Below, one piece after another: positions 56,095 through 64,000 of a DNA stretch of 64,000 nt; position 1 is the stretch's first letter; every line of letters starts with the position of its first letter. This DNA is from Imbricaverruca yamaguchii. Taxonomy: Eukaryota > Arthropoda > Thecostraca > Neoverrucidae. The position numbers were made by a program, and so were the translations under genes. The notes beneath the pieces were generated by a model. That model was given only the letters and a program-made list of their open reading frames with translations, ran no database searches and was not told where the DNA came from. The stretch is taken from assembly GCA_034440575.1 (NCBI GenBank), contig JAOTOL010001616.1, positions 1,979,501 to 2,043,500 on the forward strand, written 5' to 3'.

Positions 56095-57370
56095 GCGTGC
56101 TGCAGCGGAGACGCTGCAGTCCGGACAGTGGAGGGCTGCAGCACAGTCCTGGCCACTGCAGCACCGACTGCTGCAGCACAGTACTGGTCACTGCAGCACC
56201 GACTGCTGCAGCACAGTCCTGACCACTGCAGTACCGACTGTTGCAGAACAGTCCTGGTCACTGTAGTACCGACTGCTGCAGCACAGTCCTGGCCACTGCA
56301 GCACCGACTGCTGCAACGCAGTCCTGACCACTGCAGCAACGACTGCTGCAGCACAGTCCTGACCACTGCAGTACCAACTGCTGCGGCACAGTAGTGACCA
56401 CTGCAACACCGACTGCTGCAGCACAATAGTGACCACTGCAGTACCGATTGCTGCAGCACAATCCTGACCACTGCAGTACCGACTGCTGCAGCACAGTCCT
56501 GACCACTGCAGCACCGACTGCTGCAGCACAGTCCTGATCACTGCAGTACCGACTGCTGCAGCACAGTCCTGACCTCTCCAGCACCGACTGCTGCAGCACA
56601 GTCCTGACCTCTACAGCACCGACTGCTGCAGCACAGCCCTGACCACTGAAGCACCGACTGTTGCAGCACAGTCATGACCTCTGCAGCACCGACTGCTGCA
56701 GCACAGTCCTGGCCACTGCAGCACCGACTGCTGCAGCACATTCCTGGTCACTGTAGTATCGACTGCTGCAGCACAGTCCTGACCTCTGCAGCACCGACTG
56801 CTGCAGTACAGTCCTGGCCACTGCAGCAACAACTGCTGAATTACTGTTCGGAATGCTGCAGCTTGGAGCGTTGCAGTACAGCCATTAGCAGTGCAGTTAG
56901 GATTGCTGCAGTGCAGATGTGCCACCGTAGTCATGGGTGCTGCACTGCATCCCGAAACACTGCAGTTTCGACTGCTGCTGTGCGAACCGCCGTGATTGGG
57001 AATGCTGCAGTACAGTTTGCAACATTGCAGTTGGAACTGCTGCAGTGCTGTCTGAACTACAGCAGTTGGTAGTGTTGCAGCATAGCCTGTAACATTGCAG
57101 TTGAAAGTACTGCAGTGCGATCGGAGCCACTACAACTAGCACTGCAACTAGGACAGCACTGGACTGCAACAGCACAGCACTGCAACATCCCCTGTTGCAG
57201 TGCTGTCTAAACCACCGCAGTTGAGACTGCTGTAGTGCCGTTCGGACCACTGCAACTGGGACTGCTGCAGCACAGACGGACCACTGCAACTGGGACTGCT
57301 GCATCACAGACGGACCACTGCAACTGGGACTGCTGCAGCACAGACGGACCACTACAACTGGGACTGCCAC
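56095..57370. repeat. 35-bp CTGCAG-rich minisatellite, the largest array
   Basis: ACTGCAGCACCGACTGCTGC plus AGCACAGTCCTGACC repeats with a 35-base period (for example TCCTGACC at 56462 and 56497) for about 21 copies to 56850. It then continues as progressively diverged units to 57370, where GACCACTGCAACTGGGACTG is locally re-amplified. Nearly every unit holds GCTGCAGC or CTGCAG. Long minus-strand frames read Cys-Cys-Ser-Ser-Arg-Cys type repeats and are artefacts. Confidence 0.95.
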
Positions 57371-58212
57371 AATGTGGAACGAGGTGGCGCCAATACCATA
57401 TATCTCATCGAGCAATCTATTGTTCGAACAGTTCAAGCATTGTTCGATGACTACGCGGCAACTTGTTCGAATGGAGGGTGCAATTATCCCATTTAGGAGG
57501 GGTCAGGTCAGCTCAAGCCTTCAATATGTTGTTGAAGAAAAAGAGGAGTGACTACTTGATGACGTGAATCTGGAAAAAAGAGTTAAATGAGTTATGCTGG
57601 CATGGCTTGTGTGAGCCTTCACACCATTACACACATCATAGCGTCATACATGACGTACAGCAAGGTATTCTCAAGCGGTGTGGGCTGGACAGAAGATAGC
57701 GGGGAGAACACCACAGCCAACTCCCACCTCACCCCTCCCTCTCCTCCGACAACCATCGGCTGGTGCTCAAGTGTGAAAGCCACCTGCAAATGATGCCCAC
57801 CGGGAGACAGAGGTTTGCCGATTACCACGTGGTATTCTGGGCGGCTTGGCAGCTGGCTGACTTGACAGTCGGCTGTTGTTGTCAAGTGGCACTTTCCTCT
57901 GTGGCAAATCGAACTTCCCCGGACACATTCGAGTCGCAAAAGGTGGCGCGCGAGATGGGTGCTGCCAGCCTCAAGTCAGTAGCTTGAGGGATTAAAGCAC
58001 GCACGAAAGTCTTTAAGCAAGTTATTGAGTCACGTAATGTTGTTTAGCCTCTGCAGCTACAACTGACGGCAGCTGGCTGGAAATATTGATCAGGGCCTGG
58101 GCCGGTCGACTCCTTTATCCGCCACGTTTTTGGTGTTTATCATTGAAGAGAGAGCAGGAATACATTCGGAACAACACCAATGCAATAATATCCCGTGCAT
58201 GTCTGGTTTCGG
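57371..58212. other. No gene seen
   Basis: Unique sequence. A minus-strand 106-codon frame at 57939-57619 has no motif. Confidence 0.4.
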
Positions 58213-58318
58213 TCCAATACATCGCGCATCACCTCCAATGCATCGCTCCCTCACCCAATGTAACGTCCCGCTTTTCTAATGCACCGCCCCTCTTTTTCAA
58301 TGCACCGCCTTTCTCTTC
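58213..58318. repeat. 21-bp tandem repeat, five copies
   Basis: CCAATGCATCGCTCCCTCACC-type units start at 58214, 58235, 58256, 58277 and 58298. Confidence 0.88.
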
Positions 58319-58380
58319 TCACTTTGCCAAGGTGCCACTTACTTCACCTCACCTCACTGCCACTCACTTCACCTTGGCAA

Positions 58381-58720
58381 GGTGCCAAGGTGAAGGACTT
58401 GGTACCAGTGGTGGCGCAGGTCACCAGTGATCACCAGTTTAGTACAGTTATAGTACAGGTAGAGGTAAATAACATAGGTCCTGCTAGGAGTGAGGAGCTT
58501 CTGGGGGACTACAGGGCCCTTCTGGCCACCCGGAAGGGTAACAATAGAGTCATTGTAACGGCAGTTTTGCCCTAGAGCCTCCCCTGAGTGGAGCTCTAGG
58601 GCACTGGCAGCCAACGCCGGGGTAGGTAAGCTCTGCCATGAGTTAGGTTTCTACCTACTCCCTTTTGTAAGACGCCCCTTTGCAATACTCCAGCAAAGTG
58701 GCTCTCACGTCAAGGAATGG
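58381..58720 (+). pseudogene. Broken SGNH-esterase-like ORF of a LINE retrotransposon
   Basis: In one plus-strand frame 58381-58572 reads GAKVKDLVPVVAQV, then STVIVQVEVNNIGPARSEEL and LGDYRALLATRK, then NRVIVTAVLP and a TAG stop (58573-58575). One base out of phase, 58580-58710 continues SPEWSSRALAANAGVGKLCH and ELGFYLL, then a SGSHVKE-like end. This is the domain order of the SGNH/GDSL esterase found in ORF1 of some LINEs: PGA.V.D, the V.VGTN.IG block, RSEE, VLP, WS.RA...N....C...GF, and the final DGxH block. Here the TN of the block is VN and the final Asp-Gly-x-His is Gly-Ser-His. With the stop and frameshift it is a dead remnant. A perfect palindromic overlap, CACCTTGGCAAGGTGCCAAGGTG, lies just at its left edge. 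Confidence 0.72.
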
Positions 58721-58870
58721 GTGGGGAATCCATTTCAATGGATATATTTACAAAGAAAAATGATGCGTAGTTTATTTCATAAAGAAAAAATAGAGATAAA
58801 TTCAATGTCCGAGGAACACTGATCAAATATCCTTAAGAGAGGCGTGGTACACCTGTCTCCCCTACCTTAC
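58721..58870. other. No gene; AT-rich
   Basis: A short AT-rich stretch between the LINE remnant and the TTAA-element end. Confidence 0.4.
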
Positions 58871-58931
58871 TACCCCCCCCCACCCTCGAGACGGGGTGTG
58901 ATGATCTGACCGGAAAGACGGCGCGGGTTAA
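58871..58931 (-). mobile_element. Isolated end of the TTAA element family
   Basis: A C-run, ACCCTCGAGACGGGGTGTG, TCTGACCGGAAAGACGGCGC and GGGTTAA match the plus-strand right end of copy 1. The intact GGGTTAA terminus supplies the end that copy 1 has lost. The interior of the element is absent. Confidence 0.75.
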
Positions 58932-61016
58932 ACAGCATCAGGCGTCATGGAACCGTTGAGATTTCTGTCCAGATGCCCGACAGCACCTTATATACCTACG
59001 CGAAGAGACCAGCACTCTGCTCCATGCTAAATCACACGATCCCAAACATTTGTTTCCATCCACAACCCCTTCCACCCTTCCACCCTAGCTACTGTGCTAC
59101 AATACACGCGTCCAATAAGAGGCCGCCCCACAAGTGGATGCGCCTCGCTGACAATTAAACGGCAAAATCAACGGCGACGAGAATGCTGGTGGAGCACTGA
59201 TGGCGAATGCCTGTTGTGCATCCCCCGCCGGGACAATGCAGCAAAGTATCTCGCTCGTCAGTCTGTCTGTCTCCCGGGAAATCGCGGCCGACCCCGGCCC
59301 CGTCCCCGGCCGCGTGCACTCCTCCCCAGCCGGCCTCCCCTTCCGAGCCGCGGCAGACAAAACAAGAGCTGTTTTATGCATGGGATAAAGTTCAGCCGCG
59401 CCGTCTGCGTCCATTTGGCAGCCGTAATTGATATGGAAGCCGGCCGCACGTAGCGCGAGCGTTGGTCTTTTTTTGTGCCGGACATGTGACTGGATTACCG
59501 GTGGGACTGCGGCGGCGCCGGCTCGGTGTGATAACGTCGCCGACGCCGGAAACTCAACGCCGGAGTGCCGATCACATTGTCAGATTACGTCTGAGTGGGA
59601 GAACGGCCCGGCGCGCGGCGGTACGCTTCACACGTCCCTCGCGCTCGCCGCCGCCGTCGCTCGGCGAATGAACCTTTTGTTGAAGTCGCGTCGGCATTGT
59701 GGAGGTATAGCAGGCATTATTGGAGTGGCAGGCATCTTTATGCCCCAGCGGCTTCGGCATTTAATAACTTGAGCTAGGATCGCATCATATTCGCATAGTG
59801 ATGTGATAATTCGCAGTGGAATTATGGTTAGATATAGTACATGTATGCATTGTTAACTCTGGTATTGGGTCCAAACTAGTGAGGGAAAATCAGTTTGGTA
59901 AGTCCGTCGGTGCTGCCTTTGTCTATAGCATGAGTAAATCAGATATTGAGAACACAATGGCGGAAACAAGCAACAAGCAACGGGGAAAAGCCCAACGAAA
60001 TGAAAATGAGCAAGCACACTTGTGCTCTTCCAAGAAAATGTTGCAGGAGATGTCAACCGTGTTTTGGGAGAGTGACGCAAAGTGCCTTACCTCCATTTGT
60101 GTAATTCCTTAAAGCTTTGAGCTGTTGATACTGCAACTTGGTAACCTGCCCTGGCTATTTTGCACATAATACCTATTTTACGCCGTACGCCTCCAGGAAC
60201 GCCTCCAGGACAAAGTTTTGTTAAGGATGTTCGGAAACATATCCTCAGATTCGTCACATCGTAGCGTGTTTTGATTCTGACGTATGTGTCCTCGAAAACA
60301 ATTGACTGTTTCTCATCGCACTTCATGGTCAGTGCTGAAAGACGAGATGATAACAATGGCACGAATTGGGAATTTATTGCCCATATTCTTTCGTATTTTC
60401 ATACAGATTTTCACATTTTCGTGCAGAATGCACCGGAAGGGCAAATGAGGTTTGCTGTCGGAGTCCATGCAATCGATAGCATTAAAGTGCTACAGGTTCG
60501 AAACTTATTTTCGAAACTTCGAAACTTGATTACTCAAGGGCGGCTCCACGCTACTTGACAGGCATGTTTGACATATGTTCTCATGTTCGTCAGTATTGGA
60601 TGCAATGTGATCTGGGGTGATCCAGATCATGCGTTTGCGTGATCAAGGACAATGAGACGCAAATTGATATAGAAGTCAAAACTTGTCGGCATATTTACTT
60701 ACGTTTCGGCTTTTCCCGCATCAGGGCATATCTGTGCCCTGATGAAGGAGAATATGCCAAATAGTTTCCATTTAACTATTAAATAAGTCACATTGCTACC
60801 GATCACCAATGCGCTATTATGTCTTCCTGCATGTGATTTCTTGAATTTGATTGCTCTGGGTTCGTACAACTTGGCTGCAACTATTGTGAAACTATTGCGC
60901 TAGTTTTTTTAAGTTATTTGAAAGTTCACAAACTATGCGCACAACAGGCGAGGGTGCAGCGTGGACGAGATGTGGACTGTGTCTCACCTTGCAGGTACTA
61001 TATTTGCGTCGCAAAG
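58932..61016. other. No recognised gene
   Basis: The GC-rich stretch 59240-59660 carries overlapping frames. At 59957 a well-placed ATG (ACAATGGCGG) opens a 51-codon hydrophilic peptide without known motif. CATCAGGGCA and TGCCCTGATG form a perfect 10-bp hairpin at 60720-60745, inside a larger imperfect GGCATATT...AATATGCC inversion (60689-60759) that may be a transposable-element end. Confidence 0.4.
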
Positions 61017-61143
61017 AGCTTGGCAGTCAGGCTAGGCGTCCTGACACCTGAACATCCTGCATAGGCATAGGTGTGTTGGGAAACAATACGTACACCTATG
61101 CATGATATTCAGGTATCAGGATGCCCAGTCTGACTGCCAAGCT
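61017..61143. other. Long imperfect hairpin, MITE- or pre-miRNA-like
   Basis: The left arm 61017-61074 begins AGCTTGGCAGTCAGGCTAGG and the right arm 61092-61143 ends CAGTCTGACTGCCAAGCT. About 50 positions pair, with roughly six substitutions and a small 3-4-base insertion near the loop. Most differences are transitions, so several become G-U pairs in one strand's RNA. The loop is about 17 bases. No clear target-site duplication is seen. Confidence 0.8.
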
Positions 61144-61340
61144 AGTTCTGACTTCAATTATGCATGTAGCCTTTGCAATTTAGTATCTTTGTTTTTACAC
61201 AAGCAGGAGAGATGGACTCGGAGTTCACAACACTAATTTAGTCAAAGGCGGCTCCCTGCGAGTTGTCAGAGGTGAATTCATGCCAGCTGTTGAAAGGCGC
61301 GCGTTTACCACCATGGATTTGTTCATGGATTATCCAGCGG

Positions 61341-61425
61341 TTACATTGTCATCAGTTACGTTGTCATCAGTTATGTTGTCATCAGTTACGTTGTCATCAG
61401 GTACGTTTTCATCATTTACGTTGGC
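61341..61425. repeat. 15-bp tandem repeat, about five copies
   Basis: TTGTCATCAGTTACG repeats. One plus-strand frame reads a Leu-Ser-Ser-Val-Thr repeat. Confidence 0.9.
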
Positions 61426-61783
61426 AAAAAGTATAATAACATGTCTACGTGCGTCCTTGTTCGTTTGAAACTAGTTTGCTCATCAACATTAGGACCAGGT
61501 GCGGGTAAAGTTGTGAGATGTATTATGAAACTGTGCATCCAAGTCAAGAAAGGTCAACATGCTGCTACCTGGTGATTAGCGCAGAACATTTAGCATACTT
61601 GATTAAGATATTGACATAATGATACGCATTTGTCATATTGAAGTACGTAATGCATAGCCTATCAATACCGATGCCATATGAAGGCTTTTGGGAGGAACGC
61701 TACACCTTGGCTGTTCACTTTTGGAAATCGGCTGCCCTTGTCTGCGCCCGTGCTGAACTCTAGGGGTTACCTTCCTCACTCAG

Positions 61784-61842
61784 ATATCTTTGCATTCGCC
61801 TTTGAGGATCTTTTGGATGAATACAAGTTCCAAATGAGGCGT
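61784..61842 (+). CDS. Candidate 59-bp internal mini-exon (unrecognised)
   Basis: A pyrimidine-rich acceptor TTACCTTCCTCACTCAG ends at 61783, and a donor GTAAGTATT begins at 61843 (CGT|GTAAGT). The bases between are open in the phase IFAFAFEDLLDEYKFQMRR, an amphipathic, charged peptide of plausible coding composition. The same frame stays open upstream to an ATG at 61678, so an unspliced start there is the alternative. With no neighbouring exon identified, chance cannot be excluded. Confidence 0.25.
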
Positions 61843-61945
61843 GTAAGTATTCATCATGGTACGCTCAGCAATATGGACATTTTGTCAACATAATATATGC
61901 CAAATTTCCTCCATTTTTCGATTCACCGAGCCCACCATTGTGAAT

Positions 61946-61995
61946 ATACATACACATATATATACTTATATACATATATATATATATATACAAGC
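61946..61995. repeat. Degenerate TATATACA microsatellite
   Basis: ACATATATATACTTATATAC and TATATATATATATA form a mixed TA/CA tract. Confidence 0.9.
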
Positions 61996-62263
61996 TTTAC
62001 AAGCACATTGCGGAACACGCAGGATTGCGAAGTACATATCCAAACATTCCATAGCTTAGCGACAAAACCTGACATAATCTTGACAACCATAATTCAAACA
62101 ATGACGCACATTTTCCATTCCCACCTATGATTAAACCATTCGCTGACAAAGGCCCTTGCTCAGTGAATGTAGCTGGTCACGCGCACGCTGCCCTGGCACC
62201 CCTACCATCGTGCCGTGCACACACCCACGGGCCCACCACTAAATCGGCTCCGCACGTGTGTGG

Positions 62264-62284
62264 CAGGGGGGTGGGGTGGGGCGG
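62264..62284 (+). other. G-rich run with quadruplex potential
   Basis: AGGGGGGTGGGGTGGGGCGG contains three runs of four or more G separated by single T, plus a final GG. It fits a three-run quadruplex pattern, and a four-run one if the first six-G run is split. Confidence 0.7.
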
Positions 62285-62697
62285 CCGGTTATAATCCACG
62301 CCATGGGGGTATTAAACGCGCTTACCATAGGGGCTGATCCCACATTGGCTGGCTGAATATGGGGAGAAAGATGCGGAGGGCAGGTGGTCGGCGACATGCG
62401 AGATGGGTCCGTCTGGCTAGTAGTTCTGCTTCCGGCGATACATGAATGGCTTCAGAACACGAAAAATAGCAAGGATTTGGCAGTGATACACCTCAGGTGC
62501 GTGCAAAATTGACAGGTGGTTGATTATGGAGAAAGTGTCATTCTGCTTTGGGGTTAACAGGTGGGTTTTGAATGATGAACTATACAAACCCATTACATAT
62601 AGGCTTGTAGTTCTAATAACATAATGAATGGGATGTGCCAGTGCACATGCTAATGTGTGAAGAGAACATCATTGCTCTTCGAAGGCGAACAACCCGG

Positions 62698-62785
62698 TAT
62701 CTAGAGAAGTGTGTGGGAAGAGGAGGCCTAGGAAAGTTTGTTGGAAGAGCAGGCCTAGAGAGGTCTTTAGGAAGAGGACGCCGTA
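62698..62785. repeat. 30-bp tandem repeat, three copies
   Basis: GGAAGAGGAGGCCTAGGAAA then GTTTGTTGG-type units recur three times. The plus-strand frame reads a Gly-Arg-Gly/Ala-Leu-Glu repeat. Confidence 0.8.
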
Positions 62786-63539
62786 AACCCCGTGTTTACC
62801 TCGCCATTCCTTGCTCCAGGGATTTGGTATAATGGCATAAAATGAAGCACAAATGTTAAATTTACTCGCGCTTTGACTGTGTGGAATCCTATTATTGCCA
62901 TCGTCTGTTTTTGCAATAGCCGATGAAACTGAAGCAACGCAATAACTTCATTTTGGAGTACCTTGGGTTCCACCAGTGTGACATAGCCTGGACATTAAGT
63001 GAAAAACAATGCCGTGCTACTGAACTGTACAATAACAACCGTGAATATGTCAAACACTTCTCGTGGCTTGTTTAAAGTCCGGCGGATTTCCCTTAAGCAT
63101 GCAGTGTGAATTGTATATCATAGTGCCAAGCACTACCACGCGTGAAACGTGAATTGCACCAGGCATTCCCAATGCATGGCTGTAGCACAGCGAATCGACG
63201 CACGTGACAGGTTTTCCCAGCATCTTGCATGCACATTGCACACCTTACCTGTGCGTACCATTTGACCTCGAACCTGCCGACATCGATGCTGCTCTCCGGC
63301 ATTTCACAGGCACGGACCACACGGTCTTTCTACATAGCGACTCCCATGGACCTCCTTCAGCCAGCTGGTGCAAATACAAACACGTCATCGGCTGCTGTGC
63401 TGTAGGATTGCTTCGGCTGCCCGTGATTTAATTTGTTCATATCAACAAGTTTATCGACCTGCCGGGGTATATCCCGCCGCATGTGAGCCGATTTTATCGT
63501 ACTGTCGTCGTCGCCAATGTCTTACTCATATTGTCATCA
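62786..63539. other. No gene seen
   Basis: Unique sequence with short frames on both strands. Confidence 0.4.
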
Positions 63540-63950
63540 CCGCTAGCAAACTGAATTACTCGTATTATCATCGCCGCCCGTGAACTGATTTGCTCGTACT
63601 ATCGTTACCGCCTGTGAACTGATTTACTCGGACTATCGTCACCGCCGGTGAACTGATTTGCTCATATCATCGTCGCCGCCGGTGCACTGATTTACTCATA
63701 TCATCGTCACCGGTGAACTGATTTACTCGTACTATCGTTACCGACAGTGAACTGATTTACTCATACTATCGTCACCGACAGTGAACCGATTTACTCGGAC
63801 TATCGTCGTCGCCGGTGCACTGACTTACTCGTATTATCATCACCGGTGAACTGATTTACTCGTACTATCGTCACCGACAGTGAACTGATTTAGTCGTACT
63901 ATCGTCGCCGCCGGTGAGCTGGCTCGCTGCTAATATCATCACCGCCGGTG
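63540..63950. repeat. ~34-bp minisatellite, about 12 copies
   Basis: GTGAACTGATTTACTCGTAC plus TATCGTCACCGAC repeats (ATTTACTC at 63721 and 63755). Some units lack three bases, giving 31-base variants. Confidence 0.92.
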
Positions 63951-63951
63951 A

Positions 63952-63992
63952 ACGTCATTACGCGGGAAAGTCGCCTTTCCGCGTAATGACGT
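63952..63992. other. 18-bp-stem hairpin at the window edge
   Basis: ACGTCATTACGCGGGAAAG (63952-63970) faces CTTTCCGCGTAATGACGT (63975-63992) across a TCGC loop. All positions pair except one bulged G. It directly follows the minisatellite and may be the beginning of a foldback structure that continues past the window. Confidence 0.9.
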
Positions 63993-64000
63993 CCAATCAG

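Overview
This window looks like gene-poor nuclear DNA of an animal, probably a marine invertebrate; I cannot name the phylum from sequence alone. The eukaryotic signs are tRNA-derived SINEs with pol III-type boxes, target-site duplications and A-rich or pyrimidine-rich tails, decayed LINE (non-LTR retrotransposon) coding fragments, TTAA-flanked and 8-bp-TSD DNA transposons, (CA)n and (TA)n microsatellites and isolated splice-site-like signals. I see no bacterial operon structure, no rRNA, no free-standing tRNA gene, no CRISPR array and no complete recognisable host gene. Most long open frames lie in minisatellites or GC-rich stretches and are composition artefacts.

Layout. 1-6.7 kb: seven tandem arrays with units from 12 to 78 bp. 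6.9-7.2 kb: a candidate signal-anchor exon ending at a consensus splice donor. 9.0 kb: a SINE with a perfect 13-bp duplication. 10.8-11.6 kb: a 41-bp minisatellite, a truncated SINE and a CA tract. 13.2-14.6 kb: remnants of two LINEs on the minus strand. 15.7-19.3 kb: more arrays and a strong hairpin. 24.1-27.8 kb: a 3.65-kb hAT-type element (13-bp inverted ends, perfect 8-bp duplication GATGACAC) that holds two inverted copies of an ~0.83-kb TTAA-flanked element. 29.9-35.8 kb: GC-rich sequence and arrays. 36.0-38.0 kb: a second inverted pair of the same TTAA element. 39.2-45.1 kb: a hairpin and a dense cluster of arrays, then a LINE 3' end. 46-52 kb: arrays, two dispersed repeat families, a 30-bp perfect palindrome and a small hAT-like MITE. 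52.7 kb: a second SINE with a 10-bp duplication. 53.3 kb: a GC-rich block with two CRE-type palindromes, followed by a 9-10-bp array. 56.1-57.4 kb: a large 35-bp CTGCAG-rich array. 58.4-58.7 kb: a broken SGNH-esterase-like ORF of a LINE. 61-64 kb: hairpins, a candidate mini-exon, a G-run and a terminal array.

The window is best read as a transposon and minisatellite landscape, either intergenic or long intron. About 35 different tandem arrays, mostly with unrelated units, lie in 64 kb. The most informative structures are the nested hAT/TTAA-element block and the two head-opposed TTAA-element pairs, each able to fold as a long hairpin. Two candidate exons are the only host-gene hints, and both need transcript support.
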